Shown here: positions 26,784-35,853 of the stretch, piece by piece
How the letters are laid out: each line of letters opens with the position of its first letter
Position numbering within the stretch: the first letter of the stretch is position 1
From: Planktotalea sp.
Lineage (GTDB): Bacteria > Pseudomonadota > Alphaproteobacteria > Rhodobacterales > Rhodobacteraceae
NCBI RefSeq assembly: GCF_018607995.1
Contig: NZ_JABBAL010000006.1
Coordinates: forward strand, 90,366 to 154,365
Reading direction: 5' to 3'
DNA: 64,000 nt
Notes under the pieces: model-generated
The model's database searches: none
Seen by the model: the letters and a program-made list of their open reading frames with translations, nothing else
Told to the model about the DNA's origin: nothing
Translations under genes and position numbers: made by a program

Positions 26784-27992
26784 TTAGTTGCCGGAGCCGC
26801 GCAGCTGCATGACTTCCTCATCTGGCAAGGTGTAATCAGCGCCATCCTTATAGACCCAGTTTTCCAACGTGCCTTTGCCATCTTTCAAAGCGATTGTGCC
26901 AACGTATGCACCCATCGTTGCTTGGTGATCTTGCGAGCGGAACTTAATGTCGCCTACGGGCGTGCTCACTGGCAAATCGGCAAACGCCGCGCGGATCGCT
27001 TCGCTATCCGTGGAGCCTGCCTTTTCCAACACAGCCACGATAGATTGCACCGTCATATAACCCACCAATGAACCAATACGCGGGTGATCGTCGTATTTCG
27101 CCATATACGCATCAACGAAAATTTTGCCCGATCCTTCGGTGATTTCGGACCAAGGATAGCCCGTCACAATCCAGCCCTCAGGTGCTTCATCACCAAGCGG
27201 GTCCATATATTCAGGTTCGCCAGATAAAAGGCCATAGACATTACGCCCTTCAAAGAGCCCACGTGTGCCGCCTTCGCGAACAAACTTCGCAAGATCACCA
27301 CCAAAAGTCACGTTGTAGATTGCATCTGGCTTTGCTCGCTCAATCGCTTGCGCTTCTGCACCTGCGTCGATCTTGAACAACGCGGGCCACTGCTCTGCCA
27401 CGAACTCCACTTCGGGCTTTAGCTTGGTCAAAGCTTTCTTAAACGCAGCGACCGCGTCTTTGCCGTACGCGTAGTTGGGCGCAATGGTTGCATAGCGAGT
27501 CGCATCAGTTTTCGCAGCTTCCTCGGCCAACATCGCTGCTTGCATATATGTGGAAGAGCGCAAACGGAACGTATAGTCATTGCCCTTAGACCAAGTGATT
27601 GCATCTGCAAGCGGCTCGGACGCAAGATAGACGTACTTCTTCTCCGCCGCGAGCGAGCTAATCGCCAAGCCCACGTTGGACAAGATCGTCCCCGTGAGCA
27701 TCACAGCGCCTTCGCGCGTCATCAGCTCTTCGGCGATTTTCACCGCTTCGCCGGGCTTTCCTTGGTCATCGCGAAAGATGAATTCCAGCGGTTTGCCCAT
27801 AACGCCACCAGCCGCGTTGACCTCTTCCAGCGCCATCTCAATGCCAAGTTTATAGGGCCCCGCAAAGGCCGCGAGACGCTTGTAGTGGTTGATCTCACCA
27901 ATCTTGATCGTGTCCTCAGCAAGTGCCGGCAGACCGACGGCCGCAATCGCAGCTGCGCCTACAAGGCTTTTCAAAAATGTCTTTCTTTTCAT
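26784..27992 (-). CDS. HAAT-family ABC transporter substrate-binding protein
   Basis: Periplasmic receptor (402 residues) of the LivJ/LivK superfamily. A signal peptide is visible at residues 1-25 (MKRKTFLKSLVGAAAIAAVG, then LPALAED). The Periplasmic-binding-protein type 6 features follow: IKIGEINHYKRLAAFAGPYKLGIEMALEE, GGVMGKPLEFIFRDDQGKPGEAV and the later MTGTILSNVGLAISSLA hinge region. The ligand is unknown; the catabolic neighbours argue for an aromatic or N-heterocyclic acid, which this superfamily commonly binds. First gene of the transporter operon, 36 bases after the Rieske oxygenase gene. Confidence 0.93.
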   Translation of the reverse strand: MKRKTFLKSLVGAAAIAAVGLPALAEDTIKIGEINHYKRLAAFAGPYKLGIEMALEEVNAAGGVMGKPLEFIFRDDQGKPGEAVKIAEELMTREGAVMLTGTILSNVGLAISSLAAEKKYVYLASEPLADAITWSKGNDYTFRLRSSTYMQAAMLAEEAAKTDATRYATIAPNYAYGKDAVAAFKKALTKLKPEVEFVAEQWPALFKIDAGAEAQAIERAKPDAIYNVTFGGDLAKFVREGGTRGLFEGRNVYGLLSGEPEYMDPLGDEAPEGWIVTGYPWSEITEGSGKIFVDAYMAKYDDHPRIGSLVGYMTVQSIVAVLEKAGSTDSEAIRAAFADLPVSTPVGDIKFRSQDHQATMGAYVGTIALKDGKGTLENWVYKDGADYTLPDEEVMQLRGSGN

Positions 27993-28028
27993 GTCGTTCC
28001 CTCTCTGTTGGGTCCGACCATGACAGCG

Positions 28029-29096
28029 TTAATCGTGCTGCACAAAGGTCGGATGGATCGGCGCACCAAGATCTTCGGTCGCCTCAGCCTCCACAAGGTC
28101 GCGTATTCTTTTGCGATACACATTAGGTCCCTTGTCGATGGCAATTCTGATGGGTTTGCGCTTTTGCGGGCGCAGTTCTTCGATATGGATGGCCTCTAAC
28201 ACATCTTTGTCCTCGGCAAATGCGATGCGGAACATCTTGTCCATATTCGCAGAGGCGTCTTCGTCACCAACCGCCGTGTTGCGCAGGTGCATCCAGTGAT
28301 CAATCGTGTAGTCCTCAGTCACGGGTGTCACAAAGTGCAGAGCAAAAATGCGCACGCCTTTGTCGCGCTGATCCTCTTCGAGCTGCGCCTCAACCGCGAC
28401 ACTCCCGAAATCAATTACAGCGGTGCTGGGAAGGTGCAAATAGTAGTAGTGCCAGCGATCCACGTTACCCATGAAATTACCGAAGTTCTGGAAAAACCCA
28501 ACCGGTGCAGAATCTTTGATCCAACGCCACGCAACGATCTGATCCCCAGAGGTCGACACATGCACAGGAACGTTCTCAGAAGCCGCACTACCAAGCGTCG
28601 TGGGGTGAACAAAACTTACATGCGCGGGATCAACAAGGTTCTCAGCCACGTTCAGATAATTGGCTTTGAGATGGAGCCCGTCGCCGTGATGCGCGTGCCA
28701 ATTCGGATCCCTGAACTCGGGCATATCAAACACAGGTGTGTCCGCGGCAAGCGCTGCTTCGCCGGGCCAAATCCAGACAATCCCATGCGCCTCATGAACG
28801 GGAAATGTCTCCACATAGGCAGACGCGGGCAAGTTATCTTGCCCCGGAACCCGCACGCATTTGCCGTCCGTTCCGAAAGTCATACCGTGATAGCCGCATT
28901 GCACCGTATCACCAATGCGCTTGCCCTTAGACAGCGGCAACAGACGATGTGGGCAGCGATCCTCCAGCGCAATAATCTGGCCGTCAGAGGAGCGAAACAT
29001 CACCAAGTTTTGCTCTGTGATAGTAATCGCGCGCAAGTCTTCGCCGAAATCCTTGGACCAACCGGCCACGTACCACGCGTTGCGCACAAACGGCAT
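28029..29096 (-). CDS. Rieske non-haem iron oxygenase alpha subunit (VanA/demethylase-like)
   Basis: A 355-residue Rieske oxygenase. The ATG at 29096 has AGGGGAAG seven bases upstream, better than the TTG used by the ORF track 22 codons earlier. The N-terminal Rieske [2Fe-2S] motif is C-P-H-R ... C-G-Y-H-G (CPHRLLPLSKG, then QCGYHGMTF, residues about 46-70). The catalytic domain has NYLNVAENLVDPAHVSFVHP near 150, giving the D-x2-H-x4-H iron site. The length and the single-component layout resemble O- and N-demethylating enzymes such as vanillate demethylase. No dedicated reductase gene is adjacent. It precedes the ABC importer on the same strand and diverges from a MarR gene. Confidence 0.9.
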   Translation of the reverse strand: MPFVRNAWYVAGWSKDFGEDLRAITITEQNLVMFRSSDGQIIALEDRCPHRLLPLSKGKRIGDTVQCGYHGMTFGTDGKCVRVPGQDNLPASAYVETFPVHEAHGIVWIWPGEAALAADTPVFDMPEFRDPNWHAHHGDGLHLKANYLNVAENLVDPAHVSFVHPTTLGSAASENVPVHVSTSGDQIVAWRWIKDSAPVGFFQNFGNFMGNVDRWHYYYLHLPSTAVIDFGSVAVEAQLEEDQRDKGVRIFALHFVTPVTEDYTIDHWMHLRNTAVGDEDASANMDKMFRIAFAEDKDVLEAIHIEELRPQKRKPIRIAIDKGPNVYRKRIRDLVEAEATEDLGAPIHPTFVQHD

Positions 29097-29148
29097 ATCT
29101 AGACTTCCCCTCAGGTCTTGGCAGACATCCCAAGTTGGCACCAAAAAC

Positions 29149-29166
29149 TTGTTCGTTGTCAAACAA
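29149..29166. promoter_or_regulatory. Candidate MarR operator
   Basis: TTGTTCGTTGTCAAACAA is an 18-base imperfect inverted repeat (TTGTT-x-G ... C-x-AACAA) placed between the divergent Rieske oxygenase and marR genes. Size and position fit a MarR-family operator controlling both; the assignment is inferred. Confidence 0.4.
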
Positions 29167-29209
29167 ATTATGCGCGCTTATCGTTGCATTATCAGGATGA
29201 GGAATGTGA

Positions 29210-29635
29210 ATGGCTCAGAACAAGGCGGAAAGTGCGTACAGGCTCGAGGACCAGATCGGCTTTCGACTGCGCTTGGCCAATCAAAAACACTTAGAGCTGT
29301 TTGCAGAACACATGCCCGAGGCGACCCCAACGCAATTCGCTATACTCGCGCGGCTCTATTTTGATGGATCTTTGTCTCAAAATCACCTTGGGCGGCGGGT
29401 TGGGATGGATGCGGCGACAACCAAAGGCGTCGTGGATCGGTTGCGCAGCAAAGGTTTGGTACAAAGCACGCCTTCAAAGACGGATTTGCGGCGGTTAGAG
29501 ATTTCGCTGACAGAGCAAGGGCGCGCCTTTGCGAAAAGTGCCATCGAGCGCGCCCAATTGATTTCGCAGCAAACCACAAAAAACCTAAGTGCGCGCGAGA
29601 CTGAGCGCCTTTTAGCGCTGCTCGACAAACTCTGA
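29210..29635 (+). CDS. MarR-family transcriptional regulator
   Basis: A 141-residue winged-helix regulator. The visible MarR core is PTQFAILARLYFDGSLSQNHLGRRVGMDAATTKGVVDRLRSKGLV (residues about 37-81), then SKTDLRRLEISLTEQGRAF forming the wing. MarR proteins often repress aromatic-acid catabolic genes and release DNA on binding the substrate or a CoA ester. It diverges from the Rieske oxygenase/importer genes and is convergent with the molybdenum hydroxylase operon, so it is the likely pathway regulator. Confidence 0.92.
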   Translation: MAQNKAESAYRLEDQIGFRLRLANQKHLELFAEHMPEATPTQFAILARLYFDGSLSQNHLGRRVGMDAATTKGVVDRLRSKGLVQSTPSKTDLRRLEISLTEQGRAFAKSAIERAQLISQQTTKNLSARETERLLALLDKL

Positions 29636-29661
29636 GAGAGTGATTTTCTTATAAAAAGGTA

Positions 29662-30246
29662 TCACCGCAGCCCGTCTTTACCAATCGCATCGCTATGCGT
29701 AAGACCGCCAACACGGGGCAGTGGACGTCCACTATCTGTCACCGCAATAGCCACTAAAATCTCATTCGCACGCGGCGCATCATTCAAACGCACTTCGACG
29801 CCATCGAAGTGGGAACGCACATAGGCGGCATCTTTATGGCCCAGCGGCACATCCAAGTCCTGCCCTGGTCCGCCCATTTTCTTTGAAGACGGCACCAAGG
29901 CCGCACCTTTTTCTACTTCATTGCGTAACGGGGCACCCATTTTCGGGTGCAGTAACGCCGCCGCGTGTTCTAACTCGCCGTTATCACCAACCATCGCAGC
30001 TTTGCCGTAGCTTTCCGCTTGATCCGGTGTGATGCCCAGCGCTTTGACACACCGTTTTCCCAACGTTTCACCAAGCTCTGCGCCAATCTCCATCAAAGGC
30101 GAAAGATCCTCAACGTATTCCCCCGCAAACGGGTTCGCGATAACTGCGACAGCTACCGCTTTGCGAGTCGCGGGCGCGACGGCACGCCCTGCTTCTTGGT
30201 GTGTTTCCTCGACCCAAACGGCGATCTTGCGAATATCTGCACTCAT
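29662..30246 (-). CDS. 'Amino acid synthesis' (PF06684/DUF1185) family protein, copy 2
   Basis: A 194-residue protein of PF06684. Family landmarks: RKIAVWVEETHQEAGR, VAVIANPFAGEYVEDLSPLM, GELEHAAALLHPKMGAPLR, SSKKMGGPGQDLDVPL and DAPRANEILVAIAV. Despite the family name I know of no firm reaction. It is a tandem paralogue of the gene directly upstream (identical length, shared EYVEDL/I, GELEHA/G, NDAPRANE blocks, but otherwise well diverged), with a four-base overlap. Last gene of the operon containing the molybdenum hydroxylase and 6-hydroxynicotinate reductase-like protein. Probably the two copies form a hetero-oligomer or act on successive intermediates (inference). Confidence 0.85.
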   Translation of the reverse strand: MSADIRKIAVWVEETHQEAGRAVAPATRKAVAVAVIANPFAGEYVEDLSPLMEIGAELGETLGKRCVKALGITPDQAESYGKAAMVGDNGELEHAAALLHPKMGAPLRNEVEKGAALVPSSKKMGGPGQDLDVPLGHKDAAYVRSHFDGVEVRLNDAPRANEILVAIAVTDSGRPLPRVGGLTHSDAIGKDGLR

Positions 30247-30827
30247 CGTAGACCATCCTCCCCTTTAATATCTTTAGCAGCGAGACCCCCTGCGCGGTCA
30301 TGTACGCGTGCACCCGTGCTCATCACCAAAACAAAGGCCAATTCATTGGCACGCGGCGCGTCGTTCATTCCAACTTCCATGGCATCGAAATGCCCACGCA
30401 CGTAGGAGGCATTGATATGCGTGATCGGCACATCAAGACGCACGCCCGCAGCACCCACTTTCTTCGTGGAGGGCACAATCGCCTTCGCATCACCCAAAAG
30501 CTCACGCATCGCATAGCCCCCAGGCGCATGCCAAAGCGCACCATGTTCCAACTCGCCCGCGGTGCCGATGATAGAGCCTTTACCATACCCTTCGATCACA
30601 GACGCATCACCACCCAGCGCATCAATCAACTTTTGCGCCATCTCAAGGCCAAGCGGCTTCAGATCCTCCATAAAGGGTTGAATATCTTCGACATATTCTC
30701 CTGCATAGGGATTGGCGATCACCGCAACAACAGCGCCGCGTTTTTGCGGAGTATTGGCGCGCGGACCGCCTTCGTGAAAGACTTCTTCAATGACCGTTGC
30801 GATCTTGCGCACGACGACGTCAGGCAT
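30243..30827 (-). CDS. 'Amino acid synthesis' (PF06684/DUF1185) family protein, copy 1
   Basis: A 194-residue PF06684 protein beginning MPDVVVRKIATVIEEVFHEGG. It carries VAVIANPYAGEYVEDIQPFM, GELEHGALWHAPGGYAMR, STKKVGAAGVRLDVPI and NDAPRANELAFVLVMSTG. The ATG overlaps the UPF0280 gene by eight bases and its stop overlaps copy 2 by four. Duplicated genes of this family next to a ring-reducing pathway suggest a shared unknown step, possibly downstream of ring opening. No catalytic motif can be named with confidence. Confidence 0.85.
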   Translation of the reverse strand: MPDVVVRKIATVIEEVFHEGGPRANTPQKRGAVVAVIANPYAGEYVEDIQPFMEDLKPLGLEMAQKLIDALGGDASVIEGYGKGSIIGTAGELEHGALWHAPGGYAMRELLGDAKAIVPSTKKVGAAGVRLDVPITHINASYVRGHFDAMEVGMNDAPRANELAFVLVMSTGARVHDRAGGLAAKDIKGEDGLR

Positions 30828-31653
30828 GTTCCAGCACCTTTTCTGAGTTCAACTCTATTTGTCTACTTTGCCCGCGCAAATGCAAGCTTGCCGCTTGGAT
30901 AAGACCTTGGCTTTGCATGTGTCGCGCGCGTTGGACGCCATTTTGCAAAGCCCGATCGATCTCTTGCACATTCAATTCTCCAACGCTCACAACAACTTCG
31001 CGGGATCCAAGATCTGCATCCTCTCGAATATCCTGCGCGGATACGCGACGTATTGACCGATGGTTCGAAAGATCGACAGCGCCAGCGATCAAAGTGGCCG
31101 CCACATCCGCCACGCTTGCGGTTTCAGCCAAAACCGTCACGCTCTCCGCAATCCCAAACGAAAGACTTCGTCCTCCCTGCCCGCTTGTCGCGATGCCGCG
31201 CACTTTGCTTTGCGCATCGAGGGTAATCTTGCCAAGCGCCGCGCCACCAAGGCCTGCCATCGCAACGTTAAACGTAGCATCACCAGACAGATGCAGCGCA
31301 ATGTCGCCACCGTTATTCACATAAGCGCGCTTTACATCGGCAGTATGTAGCATTGCGTCTAAAACCGTCTCCGCGACCGCGCCAGCGACACCTGCCATAG
31401 GCGTCACAAAGCCTTCATGCGCTTGCGCCGCCTCCCACATCTTGCGCGCAACCGCCCCTTTCGGCGCTGGCCCATCGCACAACCGCAAAAGATCAATCTC
31501 GTTCATCAGCTCTGCCAACACAGTGTTCAAACGAGTTTCTGCCCCATCAAAAGCAATATCGCGTGCGCCATCTACACCAATCACCAGATCAATCGGCCCG
31601 TGCTGCAAATGCAGACGACCCCTTGATAGCAAAGCACCTTGCACCTGCATCAT
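30820..31653 (-). CDS. UPF0280 family protein (ApbE-like fold)
   Basis: A 277-residue UPF0280 protein. Seen: GPIDLVIGVDG near 18, then PMAGVAGAVAETVLDAML near 90, VNNGGDIALHL near 112, and GIATSGQGGRSLSFGIAESVTVLA near 150. The NNGGDIA and ATSGxGGRSxSxG blocks are those of the ApbE superfamily (ApbE proteins carry xNxGGDI), which transfer flavin to proteins; whether UPF0280 does this is not established. It overlaps the reductase gene by four bases. A plausible role is flavin attachment to, or maturation of, a neighbouring redox enzyme. Confidence 0.87.
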   Translation of the reverse strand: MMQVQGALLSRGRLHLQHGPIDLVIGVDGARDIAFDGAETRLNTVLAELMNEIDLLRLCDGPAPKGAVARKMWEAAQAHEGFVTPMAGVAGAVAETVLDAMLHTADVKRAYVNNGGDIALHLSGDATFNVAMAGLGGAALGKITLDAQSKVRGIATSGQGGRSLSFGIAESVTVLAETASVADVAATLIAGAVDLSNHRSIRRVSAQDIREDADLGSREVVVSVGELNVQEIDRALQNGVQRARHMQSQGLIQAASLHLRGQSRQIELNSEKVLEHA

Positions 31654-33131
31654 CCGCGCCCTTCGCGCTTGTTGCGTTGCGCTTGATGGGGGTCGGGTTG
31701 CGTTGCGACTGGCTCAACTTTACGCACCTCAGACGTAAGCACTGAGCTTACATCTTTGATGTGCTCCATATGCCCTCCCAACGCGTCGTAATCTTCGCGC
31801 CGCATGGTAAATTCGATTGGAGCGACCAAGGCAGGTGTCGGCACATAACCGAAGGAGTTCGTCGGCATTTCCATGACATCCACCATCACAGTGATCCCGC
31901 CTCCTGGCCAAACATAGGCCTCTGCGCCGCCGCATGACACATAGGTCAACGCATCCTTCACAGATCGCGTCAGACGTACAGGGTTTTCCGTGACCCCCGC
32001 GCGCAAAGACCCCCCTGCACCACCCATAAAGAGCACGGAACACAAGGAAGGCTCACAGTTTTCCGCAATCCGATCCGCGCTGATGCGAAGCGTCTCAGAA
32101 ATTTCGGCAGGCTGGGGCACGAGATCCTCATCCAGCTCGTAATAGGCCCATTGCTCCCCTGTAGTGGAGACCATTAAAAGGCGTAGTCCCGCCCAAGCCT
32201 TTTTTGCATCCGCAGGTTTCAGAATGGTCAGCGGATCTTCCACATCTGTGCCACCCCACCCTGTGCCCGGCTCGGCAACTTGAAAATACCGGCCGGGGGT
32301 AGAGCGACGCCCTTGGATCTTGATGCCGGAGGGACGCATATCAAGTTGCTTGCCTGCTTCATGTTCCGTCAACACGCCAGTGATGTGATCATCGACAACG
32401 ATCACTTCGTCCACATGTGGCTCCCATTGTTTGGCGAACATCCCAATTGCGGCGGATCCACAGCCAACGCGCATCAGTTTTTCACGCACATCGTTGATGA
32501 TCGGCGCGTGGCCCGCCTGCACGACGACCTCCGCGCCGTCATCAACTTGCAGCGTCACCGCTTCGCGATTGCATAGGTTCATCAGCGCATCACAGGTCAC
32601 ACGTCCTTCCGCTTTGGTGCTCCCTGTGAGGTGTTCAACTCCACCAAGCGACAGCATTTTGGAGCCATATTCAGACGTCATCACATGGCCAATCGCCTCG
32701 CCTTTGACCCGAACAACCGCGCGTTCATGGCCGATGAAGCGATCCGTATCGATTTTCACTTTCACGCCGCAGTAGGAATAGATTCCTTCGGTTACAACCG
32801 TCACCATGTCCGCGCCATCGACCTCTTGGCTGACGATAAAGGGCGCAGGTTTATAATCTGGATAGGTTGTGCCCGCGCCGACAGCCGTCACAAACGTGCG
32901 CTTGCCTTGAAGGATGTCACCATCCCAATCCTGCGCGTTCTCCCCTTGATCAAGAAAAGCCACCGCAGGCGCGCCACGCTCGATCACTGTTAAAGGATCG
33001 AGGCGCACCAATTCACCTGCATGATTTGCATAGCGATCACAGGCCCCAGCTTTTCCTTCGGCGATGAAACACATCACGGGGCAAGCATCACAGCGGATTT
33101 TCTCGGGTTTCACGCGTGCCGTTTCAATCAT
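31650..33131 (-). CDS. 6-hydroxynicotinate reductase-like iron-sulfur protein
   Basis: A 493-residue protein resembling proteins annotated as 6-hydroxynicotinate reductase (Hnr), which reduces 6-hydroxynicotinate to 1,4,5,6-tetrahydro-6-oxonicotinate. An N-terminal cysteine cluster C-x2-C-x3-C-x9-C (residues 14, 17, 21, 31) fits an Fe-S cluster. Other visible segments are TYPDYKPAPFIVSQEVDGADMVTVVTEGIYSYCGVKVKID and HAPIINDVREKLMRVGCGSAAIGMFA. The electron donor is not encoded beside it. It lies in the operon just after the molybdenum hydroxylase, exactly as the pathway order would predict. Family assignment rests on remembered similarity plus context, so the substrate may be another hydroxylated pyridine carboxylate. 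Confidence 0.8.
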   Translation of the reverse strand: MIETARVKPEKIRCDACPVMCFIAEGKAGACDRYANHAGELVRLDPLTVIERGAPAVAFLDQGENAQDWDGDILQGKRTFVTAVGAGTTYPDYKPAPFIVSQEVDGADMVTVVTEGIYSYCGVKVKIDTDRFIGHERAVVRVKGEAIGHVMTSEYGSKMLSLGGVEHLTGSTKAEGRVTCDALMNLCNREAVTLQVDDGAEVVVQAGHAPIINDVREKLMRVGCGSAAIGMFAKQWEPHVDEVIVVDDHITGVLTEHEAGKQLDMRPSGIKIQGRRSTPGRYFQVAEPGTGWGGTDVEDPLTILKPADAKKAWAGLRLLMVSTTGEQWAYYELDEDLVPQPAEISETLRISADRIAENCEPSLCSVLFMGGAGGSLRAGVTENPVRLTRSVKDALTYVSCGGAEAYVWPGGGITVMVDVMEMPTNSFGYVPTPALVAPIEFTMRREDYDALGGHMEHIKDVSSVLTSEVRKVEPVATQPDPHQAQRNKREGRG

Positions 33132-35853
33132 ACCCAGCCTCCTTCAAAGCAGCGCGCACGCGGTGCGGCAATGCGGGAACATGGCGCAAGCGCACCCCTG
33201 TTGCATTGTGCACGGCGTTCAATATGGCCGGTGCTGTCGGAATTAAAGCGTGCTCCCCTAGACCTTTGGCACCGAAGGGGCCATGCGCGTCCGGCTCTTC
33301 GACAATCAACGTCTCAATCGGGGGAACATCGCCAATCGTCGGGATCAGATAGTCATGCAAATTGTCAGTGCGACCCGGGATAAATTCTTCCATCAACGCC
33401 ATGCCAAGCCCTTGCGCAACACCGCCTTGAACCTGTCCTTCAACAAGCAACGGATTGATCGCTTGGCCCACATCATGCGCAGCCACGATTTTGATGGGGT
33501 TGATCGTGCCAAGCTTGGTATTCACTTCGACCACCGCGAGATGCGCGGCATAGCCAAACTGCGCATAAGGCACGCCTTGGCCATTCTCATCGAGCGGTTC
33601 TGTAGGCGGATCATAACTCGCTACTGCGCGCATCACATAACCGTCCTCGCCCACATCCATGCGGGACAGTTCAATCCTGTGCGAACCGCTCATTTCGATG
33701 CTGCCATCCCCCAGCACAATCTGGGCATCCTCAGCTGCGTTCACCAAAGTCAGTACTTGGCGACGCAGACTTTCACCTGACAGTTTCGCTGCATTGCCAG
33801 TGACAAACGTCTGGCGCGAGGCGGATGTTTTGCCAGCATCGGGAGTGATGTCAGTATCTGCCCCGACTAACGCGACTTGATCCACCGCAACGCCAAACGC
33901 TTGCGCAAAGATCTGTGAAATCACTGTATTGGAGCCTTGGCCGATATCAACCGCACCCTGATGCAAGACCAACGTGCCATCTGCGCGTAGTCCGCATTTG
34001 ATCGTCGACGGGTTCGCCATGGAGGTATTCCCGCAGCCATACCAGCCCGCCGCGATCCCCACGCCGCGCTTTAGATAAGTGCTTCTTGCGTTAAACTGAG
34101 CACACGCTGCTTTGCCGCTTTCCCAAGCAGGGCGCAGCGCTTCAAGGCAGGCCTTTACGCCAACCCCTTGTTCGAACACTTGGCCAGACACCGTTGGCAC
34201 ACCGTTATCAAGCGCGTTTAGTATGCGGAACTCTAGCGCATCCATGCCGACGGCTGCGGCAAGTTCCTCGAACAGGCTCTCTTGTGCGATGGCCGATTGG
34301 GGGACCCCAAAACCACGAAATGCGCCTGAGGGCGGGCAATGGGTGTAAATTCCTTTCGACTGGGCGCGATAGTTGGGTATCCTGTAGGGGCCTGAAGCAT
34401 GCAGCGGTACGCGATTGGCAACTGTCGGACCCCAGCTGGCATAAGCACCCGTGTTGAAATCCCCAACAAAACGCAAACCCGTCAGCGTGCCATCATGGCG
34501 CACTCCGCCTTTGATCTCCATCCGCCCGGGATGGCGTTTGGTTGACGTCTCCATGCTCTCCACACGCGAATAACACATCCGCACGGGACGCCCCGTCACC
34601 ATTGCACCAAGGCAAACATAGGGATGTACTGTCAGATCCAGCTTGGAGCCAAAGCCACCGCCAACAGCGGTAGGAACGATGCGGATATCCTCTTCGTCGA
34701 GAGCAAGAATGTTGGCGAGCGCCTCTTGGTTCATCACAGGGCTTTGGGTGCAGATATGTAGGTGCAGACGGCCCTCAACCCTTTCCGCATAACCTGCTTC
34801 GGGTTCGATATAGGCGTGCTCGACAAAGGATGTCTCAAAGCTCCCACTCAAAACGATATCCGCCTCAGCAAGCCCCGCATCCACATCACCATGGGCAACG
34901 AAACCACCGCACATAACGTTGTTCTCATGGCCCGTGTGAAGCTGCGGCGCTTCATTCGCTTGCGCCTCTATGACGTCTTGGACAGCAGATAATTGCGTCC
35001 ATGTCACTGGAAAATCACCGATCCTGTACGCCGCAATCGTATCCGCCTCCCCTATTACCACGGCCACGGCTTCGCCTTCGAAACGCGTCTGGGTTTCGGC
35101 AAAGACAGGTTGGTCAATGAAGCCTGGAATTGTACCGAATAAGTTGTCGCCAGGGATATCTTTTGCGCTTAGGACCGCTTCGATCCCGTCAATCTTGCGC
35201 ACAACTCCGAGATCACCAAACTCAAACGTTGCGTGCGGATAAGGTGAACGGACCACAAGCGCCACCAAAGCCCCTTCTGGCGCAACATCATCGCCAAAAC
35301 GCTCTGATCCATCGACCTTGGTTTGTCCGTCGATACGCGCGATGCTTTCACCGACAGCCCCCCTAACGCCAACCTCAGGAATACCAGCACCAACCGCAAC
35401 AACCGCATCAATAATTTTACGATACCCCGTGCAGCGACACAACACGCCACCCAAAGCATCTTGAACCTGTGCGACGTTGGGGCTGGGCACGTCTCGCAAC
35501 AAGGCCGCAGCGCTGACAATCATACCCGGCGTACAAATCCCGCATTGCGCAGCTTGGTGCGCAGTGAAGCTCTGTTGCAAACGCCCGAGAGTATCCGGTG
35601 CCACGCCGCGCAGTGTTTGGACATCGCGGCCCTTGGCTTGAGCCGTCGACGTCAGGCAGGCACATACAGGCAACCCATCAATCAAAACCGTGCAGGCCCC
35701 ACAATCGCCCGCGTTACAGCCAACTTTGACGTCTTTAGCGTTTAACTCTTCACGCAAAACCGCGCTCAGCCGCGCGCTGCCATGTGCCGCACTTTGAACG
35801 GCCTCACCGTTCAAAGTAAATCCGATCAGCTCACCCTCGCTTCGCTTATCCAT
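33124..35853 (-). CDS. Molybdenum hydroxylase, fused [2Fe-2S] and molybdopterin subunits (xanthine dehydrogenase family)
   Basis: A 909-residue fusion. Residues 1-165 are the small Fe-S subunit: plant-type [2Fe-2S] CNAGDCGACTVLIDG and CACL, then CGICTPGMIV and CRCTGY. Residues 185-909 are the Mo subunit: GEGE-like RIDGQTKVDGSERFGDD, GGGFGSKLDLTVHP near 400, PSGAFRGFGVPQ near 520, and the GGVAQGLGMALMEE and GAKGLGEHALIPTAPAILNAV blocks with the catalytic Glu in KGLGE. Such enzymes hydroxylate a ring carbon next to nitrogen with water. Paired with the FAD subunit upstream (8-base overlap). Nicotinate-type hydroxylation is inferred from the neighbours. Confidence 0.92.
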   Translation of the reverse strand: MDKRSEGELIGFTLNGEAVQSAAHGSARLSAVLREELNAKDVKVGCNAGDCGACTVLIDGLPVCACLTSTAQAKGRDVQTLRGVAPDTLGRLQQSFTAHQAAQCGICTPGMIVSAAALLRDVPSPNVAQVQDALGGVLCRCTGYRKIIDAVVAVGAGIPEVGVRGAVGESIARIDGQTKVDGSERFGDDVAPEGALVALVVRSPYPHATFEFGDLGVVRKIDGIEAVLSAKDIPGDNLFGTIPGFIDQPVFAETQTRFEGEAVAVVIGEADTIAAYRIGDFPVTWTQLSAVQDVIEAQANEAPQLHTGHENNVMCGGFVAHGDVDAGLAEADIVLSGSFETSFVEHAYIEPEAGYAERVEGRLHLHICTQSPVMNQEALANILALDEEDIRIVPTAVGGGFGSKLDLTVHPYVCLGAMVTGRPVRMCYSRVESMETSTKRHPGRMEIKGGVRHDGTLTGLRFVGDFNTGAYASWGPTVANRVPLHASGPYRIPNYRAQSKGIYTHCPPSGAFRGFGVPQSAIAQESLFEELAAAVGMDALEFRILNALDNGVPTVSGQVFEQGVGVKACLEALRPAWESGKAACAQFNARSTYLKRGVGIAAGWYGCGNTSMANPSTIKCGLRADGTLVLHQGAVDIGQGSNTVISQIFAQAFGVAVDQVALVGADTDITPDAGKTSASRQTFVTGNAAKLSGESLRRQVLTLVNAAEDAQIVLGDGSIEMSGSHRIELSRMDVGEDGYVMRAVASYDPPTEPLDENGQGVPYAQFGYAAHLAVVEVNTKLGTINPIKIVAAHDVGQAINPLLVEGQVQGGVAQGLGMALMEEFIPGRTDNLHDYLIPTIGDVPPIETLIVEEPDAHGPFGAKGLGEHALIPTAPAILNAVHNATGVRLRHVPALPHRVRAALKEAGYD

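Noticed and set aside
30820-31653. Calling the UPF0280 protein an ApbE flavin transferase outright
   Set aside because: Only short ApbE-like blocks are shared and no target motif was seen in the neighbouring reductase; kept as a hypothesis.
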